Below, piece after piece: positions 18,612 through 27,790 of a stretch of DNA of 64,000 bases. The stretch lies in contig NZ_CP068439.1 of NCBI RefSeq assembly GCF_016757735.1, positions 1,984,001-2,048,000 of the forward strand, read 5' to 3'. The DNA is from Aequorivita iocasae. GTDB lineage: Bacteria; Bacteroidota; Bacteroidia; Flavobacteriales; Flavobacteriaceae. The translations under genes were made by a program, and so were the position numbers. Under the pieces are notes generated by a model. That model searched no databases and was not told where the DNA came from. It was given only the letters and a program-made list of their open reading frames with translations. Positions within the stretch are counted from its first letter, which is position 1. Each line of letters starts with the position of its first letter.

Positions 18612-19196
18612 TTAATTATTGAATTTATCATCATTCCAATTTTGTGGGTTTTTGATAATATAATTTTCAATTCGGTTATATTCCGCGTGGTTGCGAATAA
18701 TATGGTCGTGAAACCCCGCCTGCCAACCATTTTCTATTTCCAATCGGTTGGCGTGGCGCGTTACCGCCGATTTATACGAACCTACGATGGACGAAATGGT
18801 GTTTTTTCCGATATTTTGGAATAGGGTTTTCCCCGGTATATACAGGGCATGCCCTGTATATACAACACCGGGGGCATGCCCTGTATCTACACCGGGGGCA
18901 TGCCCTTTATCCGTCGGGTTATCCGGTTTATCAATCAATAAAATTCCGTGAATATGGTTGGGCATAACCACGAATTCGCCCAACGAAACGAATTTTGAAT
19001 GATTTGGAATTTCGTGCCACAAAATATCCGCAATAATCCCCAAGGATGAAAAAACCATTTTCCTATTCGTTATTTCCCCAAAATAATGATTCCTGTTTTT
19101 GGTGTAAATGGTTATAAAATAGGTGCCGTTCCAGCCGTAATTCCACCATTGGGCGCGGATGGATTCAATTCTATATTTTCCCCTAAATTTCGCCAC
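18612..19196 (-). CDS. REP-associated tyrosine transposase (RAYT, IS200-like Y1 family)
   Basis: 194 residues. The HUH motif is MPNHIHGILL and the Y1 tyrosine region is near FHDHIIRNHAEYNRIENYIIKNP, the usual RAYT C-terminus. RAYTs are domesticated single-copy transposases that process palindromic REP elements by single-strand cleavage. An insertion of about 30 residues after the HUH motif contains three GHA-type repeats, encoded by three GGGCATGCCC palindromes. The frame is open throughout, so the gene may still be functional. Confidence 0.85.
   Translation of the reverse strand: MAKFRGKYRIESIRAQWWNYGWNGTYFITIYTKNRNHYFGEITNRKMVFSSLGIIADILWHEIPNHSKFVSLGEFVVMPNHIHGILLIDKPDNPTDKGHAPGVDTGHAPGVVYTGHALYIPGKTLFQNIGKNTISSIVGSYKSAVTRHANRLEIENGWQAGFHDHIIRNHAEYNRIENYIIKNPQNWNDDKFNN
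18836..18905. repeat. Three REP-like GGGCATGCCC palindrome cores inside the RAYT coding sequence
   Basis: Cores lie at 18845-18854, 18872-18881 and 18896-18905. The first is the centre of a perfect 28-bp palindrome (18836-18863). The second and third share the direct repeat ACACCGGGGGCATGCCCT-like unit with 24-27 bp spacing. They read in frame as GHAPGV, GHAPGV and GHALYI in the transposase. Confidence 0.85.
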
Positions 19197-19387
19197 CTTT
19201 CAATTGACATTCAAATCTTTGAAATGAAATTCTAATTCTTAAAAATAAGGAATATTTGCATAAAAATCTGAAATGTAATTTATTGCCATTTATAGCGTTA
19301 TATTCCTATGAAAATTCTTCAAAAAAACATTCGTTAATTAAACCTTAAAAAATTACAGTATCGCCAAAAGCTACATTTAAAGTTAAA

Positions 19388-19395
19388 TATCTTTA
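19388..19395 (+). promoter_or_regulatory. Possible -7 element (TATCTTTA) for the TPR gene
   Basis: One mismatch from TAnnTTTG, 21 bp before the ATG at 19416. Confidence 0.4.
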
Positions 19396-19415
19396 CGCCA
19401 CAAAAACTGTAAATA

Positions 19416-22400
19416 ATGATAAAGAATTTTCTTGTTTTTTCACTTTTCCTATTCCTTTCATTTTCATCCTTTTCGCAGCAAACAGCGGTCTTTACAAATG
19501 ACCTCGCCGATTTCAACCAAGCGCTGGAACTCTACAATAACGGGCAATATTTGGCTGCGCAAATTCTTTTCGACAAAATAAAAAACAGCAGCGATGATGA
19601 AACCGTGCAAAGCGATTGTGCCTATTATATTGCGAATGCGGCGGTGAGGCTCAACCAGCAAAATGCCGACCAGTTGATGGAGGAATTTGTGGAGAAATAT
19701 CCCACAAGCTTAAAGCGAAATTCAGCGTATATAGATGTAGCAAACTATTATTTTGAAAACGGAAAATATGCCTACGCCCAAAAATGGTACGAAAAAGTTG
19801 ATACGGGAAATTTGAGTCGAAGCGAGCAGGAACGTTTCAATTTCAATAACGGGTACGTCTATTTTAAGGCGAATCGATATGACGAGGCGAAAAGTTATTT
19901 CAACAAAGTTTCAACTTCACAGAAATATGGCTCGCAGGCGAAGTATTATCTAGGTTTTATCGCTTACGAAGGCGATGATTATGAAGAAGCCAATAAAAAT
20001 TTTGAAGAGGTAAAAGGAGAGGAGCGCTATTCCGAAGATCTTAGTTATTACCAAGCCGATATGAATTTCAAGCTCGGAAATTTTGAAAAGGCTATCGAAA
20101 TGGGGAAGGAGCAGTTTGATAAATCCAGCCCGCAGGAGAAAAGTCAGCTTTCCAAAATTATTGGGGAAAGTTATTTCAATCTTGAAAAATATGCCGAAGC
20201 CATTCCATTTTTAAAGGAATACAAAGGACTGCGCGGCAAATGGAACAACACCGATTACTACCAGTTGGGCTATGCCTATTACAAACAGGGCGATTACGAA
20301 AGCGCCATTGGCGAGTTCAACAAAATTGTTGACGGAAAGAACGCCGTTGCCCAAAACGCCTATTACCATTTGGCTGAGAGTTATCTAAAACTCGACAAAA
20401 AACAGGAGGCATTGAATGCTTTTAAAAATGCTTCGGAAATGGATTTTAGTGCCGAAATTCAAGAAGATGCTTATCTCAATTATGCAAAATTGAGTTACGA
20501 GATTGGTAATAGTTACAAAAGCACGCCCCAAGTTTTGCTTTCGTTTATTGAAAAATATCCGAACAACTCCAATAATGACGAACTGAAACGATTGTTGATC
20601 GACAGTTACATCACTTCAAAAAATTACAAAGAGGCGTTAGATTTGCTCGAAAATAACAAAAATTTTGCGGATGAAGACGCCTATCAAAAAGTTGCTTTTT
20701 ACCGTGGAATTGAATTGTATAATGAAGCTGATTACAACGAAGCGATGTCGTTTTTTGACAAAAGCCTGAAATATCCCAAAAACCGGGATTTCACAGCGCG
20801 CGCAACCTATTGGAAGGCCGAAAGCGATTACCAACTCTCAAATTTTGAAAAATCGTTGGCTGGCTATAAAAAGTTTGCACAAATGCCGGGCGCGCAGAAT
20901 ACTTCAGAATATAAAAACTTGAAATACAATTTAGCCTACAACCATTTCAAACTTAAAAATTATACTGAAGCTATTTCAAATTTCAAAAGTTACGTAGGTT
21001 CTTCTTCCGCTGAAACAACCCGAAAAAAGGACGCATACCTGCGATTGGGCGACAGCTATTTCGTGACCAGCCAATATTGGCCGGCAATGGAAAACTACAA
21101 CGCCGCAATCGATTTGGGCGGCGATAATGATTATGCACAGTTTCAAAAAGCCATTAGTTATGGTTTTGTGGATCGCAGCGAGAAAAAAGTCGAAGAGCTT
21201 ATCACATTCATAAAAAAGTATAATAAATCCGTTTATCGCGATGATGCCTTATATGAATTGGGAAATACCTACGTGGCGCAAAACAAAACCAGCGAAGCTA
21301 TTTCGGCTTACGATCAATTGGTTCGCGATATTCCAAATAGCAGTTTTGTTTCAAAAGCATTGTTGAAAAAAGCCTTGATTTATGACAATACCGGAAAGAG
21401 CAACGATGCGTTGGCAATTTTCAAAAGAGTGGCGAAGGACTTTCCTTCAACGCCCGAAGCATTGCAGGCTGTTTCTTCCGCAAAAATAATTTACATAGAC
21501 CAAGGAAATGTTGACGAATACGCCCGTTGGGTAAAAACCTTGGATTATGTGCAAATGGGCGACACTGAACTTGACGATGCTACGTACTTGGCGGCGGAAC
21601 AACCGTATTTGGAGAATAACCAGAGTCAAGCCAAAGGTAGATTTGAGGATTATTTAAAACAATTCCCGAATGGGCAGCACGCTTTAAACGCACATTTTTA
21701 TTTGGGTCAGATTTATTTCGCTGACGGAAAAAACGATCAAGCCATTCCGCATTTTGAATATGTGGTGAACCGCGAGCGAAGTGAATTTACAGAACAAGCC
21801 TTGGCGCGTGTTTCGGAATTGTATTTGGGTAAAATGGATTACCAAAATGCCTTAAAATATTTGAAGCGTTTGGAAGCCGAAGCCGATTTTCCGCAGAATA
21901 TCATCTTTGCGCAGACCAACAGTATGAAGGCTTCGTATGAATTGAAGCAATATGCCGAAGCTGTAAATTATGCCGAAAAAGTGCTTCAAAATTCAAAGAT
22001 TGACAATTCAATTAAAAGTGATGCACAGGTAATCATCGCCCGTTCGGCGATGAAGACCAATAACGAGGCAAAAGCCAAAACCGCTTACGACGAAGTTCAG
22101 AAAATTGCAACCGGTGCCCTTGCTGCCGAAGCGCTTTATTACGATGCCTATTTCAAAAATAAAGAAGGAAATTTTGAAGGCTCAAATGCTTCCGTGCAGA
22201 AATTGGCGAAGGATTATTCAGGCTACAAACTCTACGGCGCCAAAGGTTTGGTGCTGATGGCGAAGAATTTTTACGCTTTGAAGGATGCATACCAAGCGAC
22301 CTATATTTTGGAAAGCGTTACCAAAAACTTTACCGATTTCCCAGAAGTAGTTGAAGAAGCAAAAGCCGAGCTTGCAGTAATCAAAAACGCAGAGGCAAAA

Positions 22401-22433
22401 ACCAATTCTTCCGTTGAAACCGGCGGAAACTAA
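19416..22433 (+). CDS. Large secreted tetratricopeptide-repeat protein
   Basis: 1005 residues. A signal peptide (MIKNFLVFSLFLFLSFSSFSQ) is followed by TPR-like helical repeats along nearly the whole length; recurring features are YYxLG-type helix A and YxEAI/YEEA-type helix B segments (for example QLGYAYYKQGDYESAIGEFNKI, YHLAESYLKLDKKQEALNAF, YLGQIYFADGKNDQAIPHFEYV). The mature protein should be a periplasmic or outer-membrane-associated superhelical scaffold. It is followed 31 bp downstream by a barrel protein, and the pairing suggests a joint envelope function. No enzymatic domain is seen. Confidence 0.85.
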   Translation: MIKNFLVFSLFLFLSFSSFSQQTAVFTNDLADFNQALELYNNGQYLAAQILFDKIKNSSDDETVQSDCAYYIANAAVRLNQQNADQLMEEFVEKYPTSLKRNSAYIDVANYYFENGKYAYAQKWYEKVDTGNLSRSEQERFNFNNGYVYFKANRYDEAKSYFNKVSTSQKYGSQAKYYLGFIAYEGDDYEEANKNFEEVKGEERYSEDLSYYQADMNFKLGNFEKAIEMGKEQFDKSSPQEKSQLSKIIGESYFNLEKYAEAIPFLKEYKGLRGKWNNTDYYQLGYAYYKQGDYESAIGEFNKIVDGKNAVAQNAYYHLAESYLKLDKKQEALNAFKNASEMDFSAEIQEDAYLNYAKLSYEIGNSYKSTPQVLLSFIEKYPNNSNNDELKRLLIDSYITSKNYKEALDLLENNKNFADEDAYQKVAFYRGIELYNEADYNEAMSFFDKSLKYPKNRDFTARATYWKAESDYQLSNFEKSLAGYKKFAQMPGAQNTSEYKNLKYNLAYNHFKLKNYTEAISNFKSYVGSSSAETTRKKDAYLRLGDSYFVTSQYWPAMENYNAAIDLGGDNDYAQFQKAISYGFVDRSEKKVEELITFIKKYNKSVYRDDALYELGNTYVAQNKTSEAISAYDQLVRDIPNSSFVSKALLKKALIYDNTGKSNDALAIFKRVAKDFPSTPEALQAVSSAKIIYIDQGNVDEYARWVKTLDYVQMGDTELDDATYLAAEQPYLENNQSQAKGRFEDYLKQFPNGQHALNAHFYLGQIYFADGKNDQAIPHFEYVVNRERSEFTEQALARVSELYLGKMDYQNALKYLKRLEAEADFPQNIIFAQTNSMKASYELKQYAEAVNYAEKVLQNSKIDNSIKSDAQVIIARSAMKTNNEAKAKTAYDEVQKIATGALAAEALYYDAYFKNKEGNFEGSNASVQKLAKDYSGYKLYGAKGLVLMAKNFYALKDAYQATYILESVTKNFTDFPEVVEEAKAELAVIKNAEAKTNSSVETGGN

Positions 22434-22464
22434 GCAATTATTTTAAAACGATATTACTATAAAT

Positions 22465-24201
22465 ATGTCAAAGAAACGCATAGTATTATTTTCAATCGCA
22501 ACAATATTATTGTTCAATCTTTCGATGTTTTCGCAGGAAAAAGAACTCGATCCGGAGGTTGTAAATATCGTAAAACCATATACCCCTACAATTTCGGATG
22601 CCTTTAAAGTGAAGGAAACTCCTGAATTGAACGATTCCATTTCAACCACAAAAAAGGAGGTGAAGTACAGCATTTTCTCGGTTCCTGTGGCTTCTACTTT
22701 TACACCTGCGAAAGGCAAGGCTACTACAGTTGAAAAGGCAAAACCCATTAAATTATACGATAATTACGCAACGCTGGGCTTCGGGAATTACACTTCCATT
22801 TTGGGCGAATTTTACAGCAATTTTGAAATCAGCCGTACCGATAACGCCGGGTTTTTCTTTCGTCATAATTCCTCACAAGGAGATATTAAAGATGTGAAAT
22901 TGGACAATAAATATTACGATACCAGTCTGGATGCCAATTACACAAGCAGACAAAAAGATGCAACCTATAGGCTTGATGCGGGCGTGGAACATCAAATATA
23001 CAACTGGTACGGTTTGCCCGAGGATTACGTGACATATCTTGACAACGTAATTACTGATATCAATCCGTTGCAAATGTATTTTAGCGGTTACGCGGGCGGA
23101 AGTATTGCGTTGGACGATTCGTTTTTTGAAAAGGCGGCTTTGAACATTCGCTATTTGGGTGATGCGTTTTCCTCTTCGGAATTCAATGCTACTTTGAAGC
23201 CTGAGTTTTCTTTTCCGTTGGAAAATTTGACTTTTAATATTGATGGAGATATTGATTATTTAAGTGGAAGTTTCGACAGAAATTACACAAACACTTCAGA
23301 CATTAAATACAGTTATTTAAATGCAGGCTTGGCACCGTCCATCACTTTTGTAAATGATGGTCTTTCTGTTTCATTGGGCGTTGCGGGGTATGTGAGTTTG
23401 GATTCTGAAAACAGTGACACGGAATTTTCGTTATACCCAAAATTGAATGCCTCGTACCGTTTATTGGACGAAACCGTGATTGTTTACGGAGGGGCAGAAG
23501 GCGGGCTTCAGCAAAATACTTATTATAATTTTAAGGAGGAAAACCCATTTGTTTCGCCTACTTTAAATATTGCGCCTACCAAAAAACTCTACGAAGGTTT
23601 CGGTGGAATTAAAGGGAAAATCTCTAATTCCGTTGCCTACAATGTTCGAGCTTCTTACGGAAAAGATGAAAACCGGGCGCTTTTTCAAATGAATCCTTTA
23701 AAGATTTACAACGCAAATTTTGAAGGATACGAATATGGAAATTCTTTCAATGTAGTTTATGATGATGTAAATACACTTGCCTTTTTCGCAGAATTGAAAG
23801 TGGAGGTTTCAAATACATTTTCATTGGGAATAAACGGAACCTATAATAGTTACAGCACAGATTTACAAAGTGAAGCGTGGAACTTACCGGATTTAAAGGC
23901 TTCGGTGTTTTCAGATTTCAACATAACCGAAAAATTATACGTTGGCGCTTCCTTGTTTTATGTTGGCGAACGAAAGGATTTGGTTTATAATAATGATCCT
24001 TTCGGGAATTCCATAAATCAAGAGGTAACTTTGAATGGCTACGTTGATGCCAATCTTCACTTTGGTTATAGGTTCACGGATAGACTTTCAGCGTTTGTAA
24101 AGGGAAATAACCTTTTTGGTGATAATTACGAAAAGTGGCTTAATTACCCTGTTCAAGGAATTCAGGGATTGGCAGGAGTAACCTATAAGTTTGATTGGTA
24201 A
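22465..24201 (+). CDS. Outer-membrane beta-barrel protein, TonB-receptor-like without a plug
   Basis: 578 residues with a signal peptide ending near FNLSMFSQ. After a proline-rich, low-complexity segment to about residue 95, the rest alternates aromatic and polar residues in short strands (YATLGFGNYTSILGEFYSNF, FFFRHNSSQGD, FVKGNNLFGDNYEKW), typical of a large barrel, and it ends in YKFDW with a terminal aromatic. No TonB box or plug domain is evident. It lies 31 bp after the TPR gene and is followed by a terminator, so the two form an operon. Confidence 0.78.
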   Translation: MSKKRIVLFSIATILLFNLSMFSQEKELDPEVVNIVKPYTPTISDAFKVKETPELNDSISTTKKEVKYSIFSVPVASTFTPAKGKATTVEKAKPIKLYDNYATLGFGNYTSILGEFYSNFEISRTDNAGFFFRHNSSQGDIKDVKLDNKYYDTSLDANYTSRQKDATYRLDAGVEHQIYNWYGLPEDYVTYLDNVITDINPLQMYFSGYAGGSIALDDSFFEKAALNIRYLGDAFSSSEFNATLKPEFSFPLENLTFNIDGDIDYLSGSFDRNYTNTSDIKYSYLNAGLAPSITFVNDGLSVSLGVAGYVSLDSENSDTEFSLYPKLNASYRLLDETVIVYGGAEGGLQQNTYYNFKEENPFVSPTLNIAPTKKLYEGFGGIKGKISNSVAYNVRASYGKDENRALFQMNPLKIYNANFEGYEYGNSFNVVYDDVNTLAFFAELKVEVSNTFSLGINGTYNSYSTDLQSEAWNLPDLKASVFSDFNITEKLYVGASLFYVGERKDLVYNNDPFGNSINQEVTLNGYVDANLHFGYRFTDRLSAFVKGNNLFGDNYEKWLNYPVQGIQGLAGVTYKFDW

Positions 24202-24223
24202 CCATTAAAAAATTATAATTTCT

Positions 24224-24258
24224 GAAAACATCCGTCTTTGGCGGATGTTTTCTATTTT
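24224..24258 (+). terminator. Rho-independent terminator after the TPR/barrel operon
   Basis: An 11-bp perfect stem (GAAAACATCCG with CGGATGTTTTC, 7-base loop) followed by TATTTTTA. Confidence 0.75.
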
Positions 24259-24279
24259 TACACCCTAAGAGAACCAATT

Positions 24280-25917
24280 ATGCAAAAACTACTATTTCTA
24301 TTATTGGCAATAGCCATTGCTTCGTGCGCTCCCGAAAAAATTCCCGCAGATTTATTGATTAAAAATGCAACCATTTATACGGTTGATAAGGATTTTAGCA
24401 CGGCGAATGCACTTGTGGTAAAAGATGGAAAAATTCTTGAAATAGGCTTAAAACCTGAACTTGAACTGAAATATAAAATAAAGGAAACCTACGATGCAAA
24501 AGGCAATACAGTTGTTCCGGGTTTGATTGATGCACACGCGCATTTGTACGGCCTCGGTATGAGTTTACAACAAGTAGATTTAGTAGGAACTACAAGTTTT
24601 GAAGAGATTTTGGGCCGTGTGGTGGCCTTTCAGGAAGAAAAGAATATGCCTTACATCATTGGTCGCGGTTGGGACCAAAACGATTGGGATGATAAAAGTT
24701 TCCCCACTAAAAAAGAATTGGATTCCTTATTTCCAAATACACCTGTTTCTTTACGCAGAATTGACGGCCACGCTATGTTGGTTAATTCAAAGGCTTTGGA
24801 ATTGGCCGGAATTACTTCAAAAACTAAAGTTGCCGGAGGCGAAATAGTTTTGGAAAACGGCGAACCAACAGGTATAATTGTTGATGCGCCAATGCGATTA
24901 ATAGGAAAAACCTTCCCGGAAATTACAGCTGAAGTTTCCACCGAAGCACTTTTGGAAGCTGAAAAATTATGCCTGCAATACGGATTGACAACTGTTGACG
25001 ATGCAGGTTTGGATAGAAATATCATTGAGCTGATTGATGCACTTCAAAAAGAAGGAAAATTTAAGCTCAGAATGTACGCGATGGTCAGCAACAGTCCCCA
25101 AAATCGTGATTATTATTTAAGCAACGGAATTTATAAAACCGAAAGATTAAACGTGCGTTCTTTTAAAGTATATGCAGATGGCGCTTTGGGATCCCGTGGT
25201 GCCGCAATGCGTGAGCCATATAGCGATATGCCTCATCATTTTGGAGCAATGATTACAACTGCCGACAGCTTGGATTATTTAGCCCAAAAAATTGCTGCTT
25301 CAGAATTTCAAATGAATACGCACGCCATTGGCGATTCAGCGAATATAGCAGTTTTGAGAGCTTACAAAAAAGCATTGGAAGGTAAAACCGATAGACGTTG
25401 GAGAGTGGAACATGCGCAGATCATTTCAGCTGGGGATTTCAATTATTTTGATGATAACAACAATATTCTTCCTTCGGTACAACCAACGCACGCCACCAGT
25501 GATATGTATTGGGCCGAGGATAGAGTGGGAGCAGAACGTATAAAGGGCGCTTATGCTTATAAGGAATTATTGGACAAAGCAGGAAGCATTGCTTTGGGAA
25601 CCGATTTCCCTGTAGAACAAGTAAACCCGATGTACACTTTTTACGCAGCCGTTGCCCGAAAGGATTTAAAAAACTATCCTGAAAACGGATTCCAAATGAA
25701 GGATGCTTTAACACGCGAAGAAGCTTTGAAAGGAATGACAATTTGGGCAGCTTTTGCAAACTTTGAAGAAAACGAAAAGGGAAGTATTGAAGTAGGAAAG
25801 TTCGCGGATTTCACGGTTCTTGATAAAGATATTATGAACGTTGATGATAAGGAACTTCCAAATACAAAAGTTTTGGCAACGTTCATCAATGGCGAAATGG
25901 TTTACCAAGCCAAATAA
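24280..25917 (+). CDS. Amidohydrolase lipoprotein (YtcJ-like, metal-dependent)
   Basis: 545 residues from the ATG at 24280; an earlier in-frame start runs through the terminator upstream. It has a lipoprotein signal (MQKLLFLLLAIAIASC, lipobox cysteine at 16). GLIDAHAHLYG (H86, H88) is the metal-binding HxH of the amidohydrolase superfamily; later NTHAIGDSAN, WRVEHAQII and LGTDFPVE carry the remaining His and Asp ligands. The family hydrolyses C-N bonds; the substrate cannot be read from sequence. Likely anchored to the periplasmic side of a membrane. Confidence 0.87.
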   Translation: MQKLLFLLLAIAIASCAPEKIPADLLIKNATIYTVDKDFSTANALVVKDGKILEIGLKPELELKYKIKETYDAKGNTVVPGLIDAHAHLYGLGMSLQQVDLVGTTSFEEILGRVVAFQEEKNMPYIIGRGWDQNDWDDKSFPTKKELDSLFPNTPVSLRRIDGHAMLVNSKALELAGITSKTKVAGGEIVLENGEPTGIIVDAPMRLIGKTFPEITAEVSTEALLEAEKLCLQYGLTTVDDAGLDRNIIELIDALQKEGKFKLRMYAMVSNSPQNRDYYLSNGIYKTERLNVRSFKVYADGALGSRGAAMREPYSDMPHHFGAMITTADSLDYLAQKIAASEFQMNTHAIGDSANIAVLRAYKKALEGKTDRRWRVEHAQIISAGDFNYFDDNNNILPSVQPTHATSDMYWAEDRVGAERIKGAYAYKELLDKAGSIALGTDFPVEQVNPMYTFYAAVARKDLKNYPENGFQMKDALTREEALKGMTIWAAFANFEENEKGSIEVGKFADFTVLDKDIMNVDDKELPNTKVLATFINGEMVYQAK

Positions 25918-25931
25918 TTAAACTAGGCGTC

Positions 25932-25983
25932 CTCTGCGCCTTTGCGGTGTAAATTTTACCGCAGAGGCGCAAAGAGCGCAGAG
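25932..25983. repeat. Imperfect inverted repeat (CTCTGCGC / GCGCAGAG)
   Basis: The left arm (25932-25948) and right arm (25958-25983) share CTCTGCGC and CTTTGCG blocks; the right arm has about 8 extra bases. The element ends 9 bp before the YkgJ-family start codon and overlaps its likely 5' leader. It resembles the intergenic palindromic sequences that recur in many genomes. Confidence 0.55.
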
Positions 25984-25992
25984 AAAATTGAA

Positions 25993-26490
25993 ATGGAAAA
26001 TATCCTAAAACAACTTCCACAAAAAGCAAAAGAAGCAGAGGCGGAAAACAAAAAGTTTTTCGCGAAGCTGAAAAAGAAACCGCCCAAACATCTCGATAGC
26101 TTGATGCAAGAATTGCATGAGGAAGAATTCAAAAGGACAGATTGTTTGACTTGCGCCAATTGCTGCAAAACCACAGGCCCGCTTTTCACCGACAAAGACA
26201 TCGAGCGGATTTCAAAACATTTTCGAATGAAACCGCAGCAATTCATCGAAACCTATTTGCGGATTGACGAAGACAAAGATTATGTATTGCAAAGCGTTCC
26301 CTGCACTTTTTTGGGAGCCGATAATTACTGTAGTATTTACGACGTGCGCCCAAAAGCCTGTCGCGAATTTCCACATACGGATAGAAAGAAATTTCAGCAG
26401 ATTTCAAATCTTACAATAAAAAACGTAGCCATTTGTCCGGCGGCTTTTAATATTGTGGAGGAGATGAAACGAAGGGTAAATTCCAAATAA
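25993..26490 (+). CDS. YkgJ family cysteine-cluster protein
   Basis: 165 residues from the ATG at 25993. An earlier in-frame ATG (25942) would translate the inverted repeat, so it is rejected. The cysteines are spaced CLTCANCCKTTG and CTFLGADNYCSIYDVRPKACREFPH, then a terminal CPA, the pattern of the YkgJ/zinc-or-iron-chelating family. An N-terminal lysine-rich helix precedes it. It is presumably a metal-cluster protein of unknown reaction. Its last codons fall in a heptad-periodic tract. Confidence 0.85.
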   Translation: MENILKQLPQKAKEAEAENKKFFAKLKKKPPKHLDSLMQELHEEEFKRTDCLTCANCCKTTGPLFTDKDIERISKHFRMKPQQFIETYLRIDEDKDYVLQSVPCTFLGADNYCSIYDVRPKACREFPHTDRKKFQQISNLTIKNVAICPAAFNIVEEMKRRVNSK

Positions 26491-26547
26491 CAAAAACCAA
26501 ATTCCAAAATAAATCAATTAGTTACTTTGGAATTTGAGATTGGGTGC
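26478..26547. repeat. Heptad-periodic degenerate tract
   Basis: Read in 7-base steps: AAATTCC, AAATAAC, AAAAACC, AAATTCC, AAAATAA, ATCAATT, AGTTACT, TTGGAAT, TTGAGAT, TGGGTGC. The first half favours AAnnnCC and the second half its complement. It also forms a 9-bp stem (26499-26507 with 26526-26534) and may act as a bidirectional terminator between the convergent genes. Confidence 0.5.
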
Positions 26548-26548
26548 T

Positions 26549-27781
26549 TTATGGATATAACAAATACTTCTCCCGAATCTTCTGAAAATTAGCAAGCCCA
26601 TCTTTCCAAGAATCCCGAATTTCTTCCGCAGATAAACCTTGTTCAATTTGTTTTTGCAATTTTTCCGTTCCGGCAAGTTTCACAAAAAATGAATTAAAGA
26701 AATCTTTCTTTTTCCCATTGGCGTTGTAGGCTTCAATCAACCATTCCAATTTGATTTTGCTCAAACGCGGTTCTTTCCGTAGATCTTTTCCGTGGCAAAG
26801 TTCCCCTTTGAATTTTGGGTCTTTTGCACCTTCGTTGGCTTGGGGCGTATATTTAAAAGTATATTTTGAAGTGGGCAAACTAGGCGCTCCAAAAACCTGA
26901 AATTGCATATCCGTGCCGCGACCAGCGTTTATAAATGTGCCTTCAAAAAAACAAAGGCTTGGGTAGAGGTTTATGGCTTGATCGTTCGGAAGGTTGGGGG
27001 ATGGTTTTATGGGAAGTGCATAAGGTGTTTCGTGTGTGTAGTTTTGCATTTCCACCACAGTTAATTTGCATTTTATTTTATCTTTTAACCAGCCTTCGCC
27101 ATTTATCATCTGTGCATATTCGCCAATAGTCATCCCGTGAACCACGGGAATAGGGTGCATCCCCACGAAACTTTGATGTTCGGTTTCCAAAATTGGGCCG
27201 TCAATATAATGTCCGTTGGGGTTTGGACGGTCCAAAACAATAACCGGAATTCCAGCTTCCGCGCAGGCTTCCATCACGTAATGAAGCGTGGAAATATAGG
27301 TGTAAAACCGCGCGCCCACATCTTGAATATCGAATACAATTACATCAATTCCCTTCAATTGCTCTTGCGAAGGTTTTTTATTGCTTCCGTAAAGTGAAAT
27401 CAACGGAACGCCTGTTTTTGAATCAACACCATCTTTCACATGTTCGCCGGCATCTGCGGTTCCGCGAAAACCGTGTTCTGGGGCAAAAACTTTTTTTATT
27501 GAAACTTTTTTCGAAATCAAAAAATCAACCAAATGCTGGTTTTCTTTTTCCAAAAAAGAGGTCTGATTTGCAACCACACCCACATTTTTACCTTTCAAAA
27601 TTTCAGAATAAATCTGAAACTGCTCCGCACCAACGATGATTTGTTCGTCTTGATTCTTGGTTCTTGCTTCTTGATTCTCTTTTATATCTTCTCTTTCTCC
27701 TTTCTTCTCAACCGAACTTCCGCAGGAAATAATAGTCAAAACAACCAATAAAACTGTATTTTTGAAAAAAGTTAAGCCCAT
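26549..27781 (-). CDS. DUF1343 / NamZ-like exo-beta-N-acetylmuramidase lipoprotein
   Basis: 410 residues with a lipoprotein signal (MGLTFFKNTVLLVVLTIISC). After a charged linker (residues 26-48), the DUF1343 domain shows KNVGVVANQTSFL, KKVFAPEHGFRGTADAGE, DVIVFDIQDVGARFYTYISTL and VLDRPNPN. NamZ family members release N-acetylmuramic acid from peptidoglycan-derived glycans (GH171), so muropeptide recycling is likely. The linker is encoded by a heptad-repeat tract (27641-27703). The start is only 9 bp from that of the divergent permease gene. Confidence 0.87.
   Translation of the reverse strand: MGLTFFKNTVLLVVLTIISCGSSVEKKGEREDIKENQEARTKNQDEQIIVGAEQFQIYSEILKGKNVGVVANQTSFLEKENQHLVDFLISKKVSIKKVFAPEHGFRGTADAGEHVKDGVDSKTGVPLISLYGSNKKPSQEQLKGIDVIVFDIQDVGARFYTYISTLHYVMEACAEAGIPVIVLDRPNPNGHYIDGPILETEHQSFVGMHPIPVVHGMTIGEYAQMINGEGWLKDKIKCKLTVVEMQNYTHETPYALPIKPSPNLPNDQAINLYPSLCFFEGTFINAGRGTDMQFQVFGAPSLPTSKYTFKYTPQANEGAKDPKFKGELCHGKDLRKEPRLSKIKLEWLIEAYNANGKKKDFFNSFFVKLAGTEKLQKQIEQGLSAEEIRDSWKDGLANFQKIREKYLLYP
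27641..27703. repeat. Heptad-periodic tract within the NamZ-like linker
   Basis: Plus-strand steps of 7: TTGTTCG, TCTTGAT, TCTTGGT, TCTTGCT, TCTTGAT, TCTCTTT, TATATCT, TCTCTTT, CTCCTTT. It encodes, on the minus strand, the charged linker between lipobox and catalytic domain. Seven is not a multiple of three, so the periodicity is a DNA and not a protein feature. Confidence 0.6.
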
Positions 27782-27790
27782 AAAATCGTA

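Noticed and set aside
18836-18905. CRISPR-like array
   Set aside because: The three units are palindromic cores at short spacing with no unique spacers, inside a coding sequence; they fit REP-like elements.
24238-24279. Upstream start for the amidohydrolase
   Set aside because: It overlaps the terminator hairpin and would place residues before the lipoprotein signal.
25942-25992. Upstream start for the YkgJ-like protein
   Set aside because: The extra codons translate the inverted repeat; the ATG at 25993 gives the family-like N-terminus.
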